From Lewinella sp. LCG006 (GTDB lineage: Bacteria > Bacteroidota > Bacteroidia > Chitinophagales > Saprospiraceae), in contig NZ_CP160680.1 of the NCBI RefSeq assembly GCF_040784935.1, forward strand, positions 4,124,501 through 4,188,500: a stretch of DNA of 64,000 nucleotides. Reading direction: 5' to 3'. This document shows, one piece after another, positions 18,253 through 25,674 of this stretch. The translations under genes were made by a program, and so were the position numbers. Every line of letters starts with the position of its first letter. Positions within the stretch are counted from its first letter, which is position 1. The notes under the pieces are model-generated. The model was not told the DNA's origin, searched no databases, and saw only the letters and a program-made list of their open reading frames with translations.

Positions 18253-18277
18253 AGGTGTAAGCGTTATAAAAGTGTAA

Positions 18278-18424
18278 GGGTGTAAAAGTTTTAGTAGCAT
18301 TTTCTGGACGCCGTTCCCTTCTAACATCGGAAGTGTTTTGCCTGAAGGGTTACGCTAATAGCTTACGTCCAGACTGAAGGTAAGGTGATGCCAAAGGTCA
18401 AACGACGTTTACACTTTTACACCC
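18278..18424. repeat. Spaced inverted repeat between convergent genes
   Basis: GGGTGTAAAAGT at 18278-18289 and its exact complement at 18413-18424, 123 bases apart, in the gap between the small lipoprotein gene and oppC. Around them are degenerate copies of GTGTAAGGG. It may be a remnant of a mobile element or a bidirectional termination structure. Confidence 0.4.
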
Positions 18425-18440
18425 ACCCAACCCTTACACT

Positions 18441-19676
18441 CTAACCTTCCTCACTCACCGCCTCTCCCAACAGATTAAAAATGGTGACCGTAAGGAAAAT
18501 AGCCATGCCAGGAAATACGGCCAGCCACCAGGCATTGGGCGCCGAACGTGCAAAGCGCAGTAGTTTGCCCCAACTGGCCACATCGGCGGGCATACCGATG
18601 CCTAAAAAGGATAGGCTGGCTTCAACGAGAATTGCACCTGCAATACCAAAGGAAAGTGCTACGTATACGGGGCCTAAGGCATTGGGTAGCGCGTGCCGCC
18701 AGAGACTACGCATCGGAGACGCGCCCAAGACCTTGGCGGCCTGAATGTACTCCAATGATCGGATTTGTAGCATCTCGCCCCTCACAAAACGGGCAATCCC
18801 CGACCAGCTGAGCAATCCAAGTATCACGATGATAGCCAGCGTGCTGGGTTTGGGAACAATGGCTACAATAGCCAACAACAGGAGCAAAGCAGGAATGGAA
18901 TTGATGGTTTCTATGGCGCGCATGACCAGCATGTCTATCGGGAGTGTGACTTGTTTATGGGTCGTAACCAGCTTTCCGCCCAACCAACTGCCTAGGAGTG
19001 AAGCCAAGGCGGTGAAAAACAAACCACCGGCAAAATAAGGGATCTCCTGGTCGGTATCCAACAAGGGGCGGCGTACCAAAAATCCCCAATACAAGCCCAA
19101 TAGTAAGCCAAATAGCAGACCCCAAGCCTGGGAACGCTTGATACGAAGCCCCGTATTACCAAAATAGCCAGCCAAGCTACCCAGAGGGATACCAATGATA
19201 CAGGCCAAGAGCATCGATAAAATGCCAATCATCAAGGCTATGCGGGTACCCCAGATCATTCCAGACAACACATCTCGGCCTTGGTGGTCGGTACCCAACC
19301 AATGACGGTAGCGTAAGCTTTTGACTTTTTGCGCACCAAGAGGACTCGTGTAACGGTTGTTGTACAAGTCGATTTGGTTAGGCCCATAAGGCACTGGTGG
19401 CCAGAAATCTCCTTCTAGATTGAGTTCATTCCAGCGCAGGTTCGCCTGGCCGGCGGGCCACTGGCTGATGCCCAAATCAACGGCTATGGCCCGGAATAAG
19501 GGAGCATGCCATTGGTCGTTGTATTTGCAGAAGTAGGGTTTGTCGTTGGCGAGGATATTAGCAAATACCGCTATGAGTACAAAGAAATACAATCCTCTCT
19601 TGGCCCAGCGCCAGGAACGGCGGCGACTGATTCGGCGCAGCAACTGTCGTTGCAATCTTTTTACCGAGCTAAACAT
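18441..19676 (-). CDS. Peptide ABC transporter permease, DppC/OppC type
   Basis: 411 residues from the ATG at 19676, which overlaps the 3' end of the DppB/OppB gene by 8 bp; an upstream in-frame start at 19727 would lie inside that gene. A first helix (FVLIAVFANILAN) is followed by a periplasmic stretch, LGTDHQGRDVLSGMIWGTRIALMIG (the OppC entry motif), several further helices and the EAA loop (EYIQAAKVLGASPMRSLWRHALPNALGPV). There are two extra hydrophobic segments around 190-260 compared with short OppC proteins. With OppB it forms the membrane channel of a di/oligopeptide importer. No ATPase or binding protein is encoded next to it. Confidence 0.9.
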   Translation of the reverse strand: MFSSVKRLQRQLLRRISRRRSWRWAKRGLYFFVLIAVFANILANDKPYFCKYNDQWHAPLFRAIAVDLGISQWPAGQANLRWNELNLEGDFWPPVPYGPNQIDLYNNRYTSPLGAQKVKSLRYRHWLGTDHQGRDVLSGMIWGTRIALMIGILSMLLACIIGIPLGSLAGYFGNTGLRIKRSQAWGLLFGLLLGLYWGFLVRRPLLDTDQEIPYFAGGLFFTALASLLGSWLGGKLVTTHKQVTLPIDMLVMRAIETINSIPALLLLLAIVAIVPKPSTLAIIVILGLLSWSGIARFVRGEMLQIRSLEYIQAAKVLGASPMRSLWRHALPNALGPVYVALSFGIAGAILVEASLSFLGIGMPADVASWGKLLRFARSAPNAWWLAVFPGMAIFLTVTIFNLLGEAVSEEG

Positions 19677-21105
19677 GTACTTCCTGGTTTTGTTGGTGGA
19701 GCTGCACCCGGGGGTCGGCCCAGGCATAGAGAAGGTCGGCCAAAAGGATGCCTACGATCGTCAAAATGGAGGTCAACAGCAGAAGCGCATAAACAATGGG
19801 CCAGTCTTTGCTCGTAATAGAATTAATGGTCAGCAAGCCTACTCCCGGAATGTTGAAAATTTGTTCAATGATAATGGCTCCGGCAATCGCCCGGGGCAGT
19901 AAGCTGCCAAACATGGTGATGAGTGGAAATAAAGCATTGGGAAAGGCGTGTTTCCACAGTACTTGCCTTTGTGAAAGTCCTTTGGCCCGGGCGGTGCGGA
20001 TAAAATCCGATTGTAAGATACGAACCATAGAGGCCCTTACCTGTCGGGTTACGTAGGCCAGGGTACCATATACCATACAAAAAACAGGAAGAAAGAAGTG
20101 ATGTACCCGAACTCCCAGGCCTTCTATCCAGCTGGCTTCAGGATTAATTTCTCCAACACCCATACTGGGGAATAAATTTAGCCATTCGGGGCTTGTAAGG
20201 AACTGACTTAACAAGGTGGCTACCCAAAAGCTAGGCAAGGCATAGAGGAAAAACAGGCCGATGTTCAGGCGGCGTTCAAAACCAGTGCCAGCTTTAAGCG
20301 CAGCGTACACGCCTAGTGGAATGGCCAGTAGGTAAGCAATCAATATAGCACTCAGGTTGAGCCTCAAAGTCCAGGAAATAGCGGCACTAATTTTCTCGGC
20401 GACATCCTGAGAAGTAATTGTGCTTACGCCCAAATCACCATTGATGATCTTCCACAGCCAGGTATGGTACTGATTCTTACTGCCATTCCATTGGAATGCT
20501 GGCAAATATCGCTTCCACGAAGCGGGCGCAGCCTCCAGCGCATGGAAGTTCGTTATTAGTTGGTTCACTTCTTGTGCTCCCATTCGGGCGAGGGTCGTAT
20601 CTAGCCTGACTTGTTCTTCCAAGCTTGCTAAACTCGCCTTAATGTTGGGTACTTGGTATTGATAACCAAGGTTTTCCAATACACGACGCGCTTCAATGAG
20701 CGCGTCGCTGTGATGGGAAAGATCCGTTCGATTAAAGAGGATGCGCAAAGTGCGTAGTTGCTGGAAATAGGCTTGTGTAAGGGGCCAGTCGTTGGGAAAT
20801 TGCCCAATGAGGCGACGAACATTGGCCTGGTCGGCTAGGGGAAGTATCCGATGCAGGGTGTCGGGATAGGCAGCTGTGTGTAGACTAAAATAGAAGAAGG
20901 GCAGATCCAGCCCTTCTTCTTTTGCCAACCGAAGGTAGGCATTGAGGTAATTCTCGTAAGATTGAACACCATCTTGTGGCGGTGGCAACCTTTGAGCGAT
21001 GGGGTCACCCGGTGTACACTGATTGAGCCCAAATGCCAGTAGCGAAACGACGAGTAGGGTAGGGATCAATAATATCAGCCTTCTCAGGGTATACCTCAGC
21101 ATCAA
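19669..21105 (-). CDS. Peptide ABC transporter permease, DppB/OppB type, with extended periplasmic insert
   Basis: 478 residues against about 310-340 in typical OppB. The N-terminal helix (LRRLILLIPTLLVVSLLAFGLNQCTPGDP) and the C-terminal half (AWTLRLNLSAILIAYLLAIPLG ... EAA-loop-type FIRTARAKGLSQRQVLWKHAFPNALFPLITMFG ... IIEQIFNIPGVGLL) are canonical. Between residues about 40 and 225 is an extra mostly soluble segment, predicted periplasmic. Transcribed just after the YbjN-like gene (8-bp gap) and just before oppC (8-bp overlap), so the three form an operon. Confidence 0.9.
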   Translation of the reverse strand: MMLRYTLRRLILLIPTLLVVSLLAFGLNQCTPGDPIAQRLPPPQDGVQSYENYLNAYLRLAKEEGLDLPFFYFSLHTAAYPDTLHRILPLADQANVRRLIGQFPNDWPLTQAYFQQLRTLRILFNRTDLSHHSDALIEARRVLENLGYQYQVPNIKASLASLEEQVRLDTTLARMGAQEVNQLITNFHALEAAPASWKRYLPAFQWNGSKNQYHTWLWKIINGDLGVSTITSQDVAEKISAAISWTLRLNLSAILIAYLLAIPLGVYAALKAGTGFERRLNIGLFFLYALPSFWVATLLSQFLTSPEWLNLFPSMGVGEINPEASWIEGLGVRVHHFFLPVFCMVYGTLAYVTRQVRASMVRILQSDFIRTARAKGLSQRQVLWKHAFPNALFPLITMFGSLLPRAIAGAIIIEQIFNIPGVGLLTINSITSKDWPIVYALLLLTSILTIVGILLADLLYAWADPRVQLHQQNQEVHV

Positions 21106-21113
21106 GCAGGAAT

Positions 21114-21575
21114 TTACATTTCGTCAACGAAAGTGGTGACACCCAGCTCAATGGCCGATAAGCAGCGTTCGAAAACATCTTTGAAGGCATCTGGTCGGCC
21201 TACAAATAATTCTACCGCTATCCATACGTCGTCATTAGTAGTGTAGGCTTTGGTACACTTCATGGTTCGGTTTACTTCGTCACAGGCTTGTACTACTTGA
21301 AGGCCTTCGGATACGCTTTCAATGGGCCAAATATTGGCCAAAACTACGCGAAAAAACTCGGTGTCATCTTCATTGACTTCGATAAAGAATGTCCGGTCAT
21401 TGTATTTGAATTGTACATCGCCGTCGCTGTCAATGCTGTTGGTATAGCCTTTACCGTCCAGGAAGTTGCTATACAAAGTTTGTAGTTTTGCTTCCGTCCA
21501 TTGTGCTTTTAGGGGAGTGCTAAATAAGCTGATGAATAGGATAGCCGTGCTGAAAAGAAGAATTTGTTTTCTCAT
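21114..21575 (-). CDS. YbjN-like exported protein
   Basis: 153 residues with a signal peptide (about 1-24, ending PLKAQ). The rest has the pattern GDVQFKYNDRTFFIEVNEDDTEFFRVVLANIWPI...VNRTMKCTKAY...VWIAVELFV of the YbjN/type III chaperone-like fold seen in many Bacteroidota proteins. Function is unknown. It lies 8 bp upstream of the oppB-like gene and so is probably co-transcribed with the peptide permease; a role in the periplasm is inferred from the signal peptide. Confidence 0.65.
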   Translation of the reverse strand: MRKQILLFSTAILFISLFSTPLKAQWTEAKLQTLYSNFLDGKGYTNSIDSDGDVQFKYNDRTFFIEVNEDDTEFFRVVLANIWPIESVSEGLQVVQACDEVNRTMKCTKAYTTNDDVWIAVELFVGRPDAFKDVFERCLSAIELGVTTFVDEM

Positions 21576-21746
21576 GTTTAGGAATAGTTAATGATAGAGA
21601 TGTGTGAATGTGAGCGTACAAAAATAAGGTGATCCAATTTGGGTTTAGTGAAAAAAGATAAGCAACCGACAATATGGAGGTTGTGTTCTTTTTCTTACTA
21701 AACCTTAAAACAAATTGGCGCACCTTATTTTAGCTCTAATACTAGG

Positions 21747-22985
21747 TTAATTTAGTGATTCTGCAACCAATGCTACCTGGCGCCAAACCCGGAATACGTT
21801 GCCATAACAAATCTTGGCAATTTCATCTTCCTGATAGCCTCTCTTGAGAAGTTCCATGATGAGGTTGGGGTACATACTTACGTCCTTAAGGCCAGTTGGT
21901 AAACTGTCGCCAACGCCATCAAAATCACTGCCAAAAGCGACGTGGTCGACACCACTAAGTGCTACCACATGGTCAATATGATTGGCCACTGTTTCAACAT
22001 CAGCGAACAAGGCAGGATGTTCTTGCTGGAATTTTTCAATAATAGGCTCCGCAGCTTCGTCGCGGAAAGATAACTCTTTTTCGGCCAAAATATTTTGCAG
22101 CAAGGCCCTCAGGCTATCCCGCTGAGCGGCTACTTCACCGTCGAGAAAAGTACTGCCAAAGTTGATCTGAATGACGCCACCATTTTGAGCGAGGGCTTTA
22201 ATCATATCGTCATTCATGTTGCGTTCGAAGCCGGGGGTGAATTTCCTTGCGGAACTATGGCTGGCAATGCAAGGGGCTTTAGAAATCGCCATGACTTGCC
22301 AGAAAGTACTGTCACTCACGTGGCTGATGTCTACCATGATACCTACCCTGTTCATCTCTGCTACGACCTCTCGACCAAATGGACTAAGACCGTTCCAGGT
22401 GCGTGTGGTATCGTAGCTGCTGTCGCAAATCAAATTGTCTTTGGAGTGGGTGAGTGTTACGTAATCAATACCGCGCTGGCGGAAATAGGCCACATTGGAG
22501 AGGTCGTCTTCAATGGGGGCACCATTTTCCATACCCATAGGGAGAGCGATCTTTCCGGCGGCAAAGGCTTCTTTAACATCAGCAGGGCTATTGGCCAACA
22601 CAAACTTGTCGGGATGCGCCACGGCAATAGCACTTACCATATCAATCAGGGAATCCGCAAACTCCTTAGCACCACCTTCGGTTTGGTAAGATGCAGGAAT
22701 ATAGATCGACATGAAAGGAGCATCCAGGCCCCCTTTTTTTGCGCGTTCGTAATCAAAATCACCATCGGGGGTGCTGATGGGAATGCCCAGGTATTCTTTG
22801 GTGGGACGAAAATTTTGGATGCGCAGGCGATAGGGGAGGTCTACGTGACCATCAGTAATAATGTACCGCTCTGCCAGCATTTGAGCTTTGGCCCGCAAAG
22901 CCGCATCTGTTGATTGACTTGAAAGCGTTGTACTCGCTAAAACAACAGCAATTAAGCACAGGGTAAACAGCAATTTATGCGACAT
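21747..22985 (-). CDS. Membrane dipeptidase (peptidase M19)
   Basis: 412 residues from the ATG at 22985, chosen for its signal peptide (MSHKLLFTLCLIAVVLASTTLSSQ); the longer frame starts inside the divergent promoter region. M19 signatures: the zinc HxD in TDGHVDLPYRL, the bridging glutamate in PMGMENGAPI, the histidine in VDISHVSD, and HSSARKF. DHVAFGSDFDGVG near the C-terminus is the usual Asp site. The enzyme cleaves dipeptides in the periplasm using two zinc ions. It lies upstream of the YbjN-opp operon on the same strand, suggesting joint peptide use. Confidence 0.92.
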   Translation of the reverse strand: MSHKLLFTLCLIAVVLASTTLSSQSTDAALRAKAQMLAERYIITDGHVDLPYRLRIQNFRPTKEYLGIPISTPDGDFDYERAKKGGLDAPFMSIYIPASYQTEGGAKEFADSLIDMVSAIAVAHPDKFVLANSPADVKEAFAAGKIALPMGMENGAPIEDDLSNVAYFRQRGIDYVTLTHSKDNLICDSSYDTTRTWNGLSPFGREVVAEMNRVGIMVDISHVSDSTFWQVMAISKAPCIASHSSARKFTPGFERNMNDDMIKALAQNGGVIQINFGSTFLDGEVAAQRDSLRALLQNILAEKELSFRDEAAEPIIEKFQQEHPALFADVETVANHIDHVVALSGVDHVAFGSDFDGVGDSLPTGLKDVSMYPNLIMELLKRGYQEDEIAKICYGNVFRVWRQVALVAESLN

Positions 22986-23104
22986 AGGTAGAAATGTTTT
23001 TCCTCGGAAGAATAATTTAGACTTGCCAAAGGTAAAATAAACACAACTATTTTCCGGGGTTTTGTTGTTATAGAAACAGAAGCGCCTAACCACTTCACTT
23101 CTTC

Positions 23105-23956
23105 ATGCAACAACAAACGATTTTAATCACTGGAGGCAACGACGGCATTGGCCGTGCTACTGCTCAAGTACTCCTTGAGCGGGGCCATAGGGTCATTATA
23201 GCAGGCCGGTCGACGGTAAAGTTAGCATCCGCTGTGGCTACGCTCAAGTACCGTACGGGCAATGAAGAGATTCATTGGTTGTACTGTGATTTGGCAAACT
23301 TGGAAACGGTTAGAGCTGCTGCTGATACTTTTATCAGTCGTTATGGTAAACTCGACGTCTTAATTAACAACGCCGGGGTTTTTACCAATGAGTTACAGTT
23401 TTCAGAAGAGGGCATAGAGTTGCAGTTTGCCGTCAATCATTTAGGGCACTTTTTGCTTACCAACCTATTGATTCCTTTGTTGAAAGCAGCTCCGGCTGGG
23501 CGAATCGTGAATTTAGCCTCAGTAGCTCACTTTCACGGTAAGCTGGATTTCGAAACCCTGACGGGCGACGGTGGGCCTGAAAACTACAATGGCCTGGAGG
23601 CCTACGCTCGGAGCAAATTGGCCAATGTGCTTTTTACCCGCGAGTTGGCGCGTCGCTACCCGGAAATTGAAAGCAATTGCCTCCATCCTGGCGTGATACG
23701 TACCCGGATTGCCAATAAAGGCACCCGTTGGTTTTTTTCCTTACTATGGAGTTTGTACAAGCCATTTATGCGCTCTACCCGCTGCGGGGCACGAACGCCA
23801 TTGTATTTGGCGCTGAGCCCGGAAGTGCGCGGTGTTACCGGGCGATATTTTGATGAACGCCAATGTTGTCGCAAGCCCTCCGAGCTTGCTCGCGATCCTG
23901 AACTGGCCCATGAACTATGGGAATGGAGCGATGTGATGACCCAGGAGGCTGTTTAG
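23105..23956 (+). CDS. SDR-family NAD(P)-dependent oxidoreductase (retinol-dehydrogenase-like)
   Basis: 283 residues of the classical short-chain dehydrogenase fold. The cofactor motif is TGGNDGIG at 9-16, NNAG at 88-91, Ser139 in LASVAHFH, and Tyr167-x3-Lys171 in YARSK. The LHPGVIRTRI stretch after the active site and the sequence length fit the WWOX/retinol-dehydrogenase-like subgroup. The substrate cannot be given. It is divergent from the dipeptidase gene and ends 7 bp from the stop of the opposing aspartyl-protease gene. Confidence 0.9.
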   Translation: MQQQTILITGGNDGIGRATAQVLLERGHRVIIAGRSTVKLASAVATLKYRTGNEEIHWLYCDLANLETVRAAADTFISRYGKLDVLINNAGVFTNELQFSEEGIELQFAVNHLGHFLLTNLLIPLLKAAPAGRIVNLASVAHFHGKLDFETLTGDGGPENYNGLEAYARSKLANVLFTRELARRYPEIESNCLHPGVIRTRIANKGTRWFFSLLWSLYKPFMRSTRCGARTPLYLALSPEVRGVTGRYFDERQCCRKPSELARDPELAHELWEWSDVMTQEAV

Positions 23957-23963
23957 CGAGCCC

Positions 23964-25205
23964 CTAAATCAAATCTCTGAGCCTGAGCTCTTTTCGTATT
24001 TTTTCCTCCCCTCGTTTAATCAGCAGACGAACCTTTTTGCCAGGTTTCTTTTGTAGAAAACGCAGGATGTTTTCCAATCCACGTAAATTAGCAGGTACCC
24101 CGTTGAGGACTTTGATTTCATCGCCCTTGCGAATATCTGCTTCAAAGGCAGGGCTGTCTTTGACAATATTGAGCACCACAAATTTATTGAGGTTGTCTCC
24201 AGTAGCGATGATACTCATGCCGCTGCGATCAAATTTGAAAGTCTGGGAGAAATTTTTGTTGGGTTTTAGGTAAACGTCTTCTCTGACGTAATCAATTACA
24301 ATATTGAAACGCTGCAAGATGACGTTGCCCATGATGCCATTTCGGTTGTTGAGAAAGGTACTGTCAATGACGTATTGTTCAGCAACATCATGGAAATTGG
24401 TAACCACATTATTGAGTTCCATCTCATCTATCTTGATTTTGGCCGTTCTTCCTACATAGCCATCAATGGTGCCGCCAATACCATGCCCTATGGTCGTACG
24501 AATGAGCTCGGGAGGCAACTGCAACAGGCTGTCTGAATGCGTATAAAGCAACAGGGCTAAACTGGCGCCGGTATCCATCAATAATTTTACCTCACTGGAC
24601 TGATCGGCCCGGATACTGGCTGGAAGGTTGAAATAAGGCTTATGGCGGCTGAATTCAACGGGGATATTGCGATAATTCCTAACGCTTGCCGGTGAAAACT
24701 TACTGGGATCCTGGAAAATTATTTTTTGACGACGGTAATCAATGTGGATAACGAAACGCCTTAAGATATCAGCTCCCAATATACCGTGCACCTCAATACC
24801 GGCATATTCTTCAAAACGAAAATAGTCTTCTTTCATGACCAGAATGGCCTGGCTAGAAATCTGAAGGTGTTCGCCAAACTCCAGGGAAATACCTGGTGCT
24901 ACGTAAGCCTTAAGTTCGGTTGTTAAGTCGGAACCGAAGATGCTGATTTCCCGCTGGTAATCGACCATCAGGAGATCGGTGATTTCCTTGCGGGTAAGGA
25001 TGGTATTCTCTGCGCCAGTGTCAAAAATAAATTTCAGGGGGAAGATTTTGTTGAAGACAATCCGGACAACAATAAAGTTATTGACGTATTCAAAAGGAAT
25101 TTCCACCTTCCCACTTCCTCTAGGGATAGAGATCAGTTCTTGCTGTGCGTTGGTACGTAAAGCACACAGCAACACGCAGGTGAATAACAGTAATTTCAGA
25201 CGCAT
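23964..25205 (-). CDS. Exported retropepsin-like aspartic protease with PDZ domain
   Basis: 413 residues with a signal peptide (1-20). There are two pepsin-like halves in one chain: FDTGAENTIL with Asp62 and MDTGASLALLL with Asp211, so the active pair can form within one polypeptide. Each half is followed by a GxxGADILRRF / GIMGNVILQRFNIVIDY flap-type segment. Residues about 325-405 form a PDZ domain (FEADIRKGDEIKVLNGVPA). This layout is common in Bacteroidota; substrates are not known. Convergent with the SDR gene. Confidence 0.85.
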   Translation of the reverse strand: MRLKLLLFTCVLLCALRTNAQQELISIPRGSGKVEIPFEYVNNFIVVRIVFNKIFPLKFIFDTGAENTILTRKEITDLLMVDYQREISIFGSDLTTELKAYVAPGISLEFGEHLQISSQAILVMKEDYFRFEEYAGIEVHGILGADILRRFVIHIDYRRQKIIFQDPSKFSPASVRNYRNIPVEFSRHKPYFNLPASIRADQSSEVKLLMDTGASLALLLYTHSDSLLQLPPELIRTTIGHGIGGTIDGYVGRTAKIKIDEMELNNVVTNFHDVAEQYVIDSTFLNNRNGIMGNVILQRFNIVIDYVREDVYLKPNKNFSQTFKFDRSGMSIIATGDNLNKFVVLNIVKDSPAFEADIRKGDEIKVLNGVPANLRGLENILRFLQKKPGKKVRLLIKRGEEKIRKELRLRDLI

Positions 25206-25674
25206 AGTAAGGTGATTTGGATACTTGGGAGCCTTTTTTTTAGAGGTACCTTTATAGCCATGGTACGGTAATGTCGGAAAAATTACGGAAAGCTTCGTTT
25301 AATCAACGAGAAAAAAAACGCCAGGCAGCGTTGCCAAGTAAGGTAGCGTTTAGGGAGGGAAGCTTGTTGTAATTCGTAATATAATTTTGTTTGCCAGGTT
25401 AAGGGGAAAATCTTTTTTAGTATCCTTGGTTATTTCGTACTTTATTCTGACTTTTACGCCAGTTAGTGTAGATATAACACCAAACACCCTGTAACATTAG
25501 TGTTGTGCAACAGTGCTGTTTAGGTAAGTACTTCTTAATCCCTCGACTACCCAAGAGACCAATAAAAAAAGAGCTTGTAGAGAGCCGTTCCTATTGTACG
25601 CTGTTACAACGGTGTAATGGTGTTCTCTACTATTTTCATGGTAATTGTTTTTTTAAATTAAACCAAAGTAGTGT
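25206..25674 (+). promoter_or_regulatory. Long leader/promoter region ahead of susC
   Basis: 469 bp without a gene between two divergent starts. A -7-like TAATTTTG lies at 25382-25389, but the nearest TTG upstream is only 15 bases away, so it is a weak promoter candidate. If used, it would leave a leader of nearly 300 bases before the susC start. No riboswitch family was recognised. The DNA immediately before the start codon is AT-rich (TTAAATTAAACCAAAG). Confidence 0.3.
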
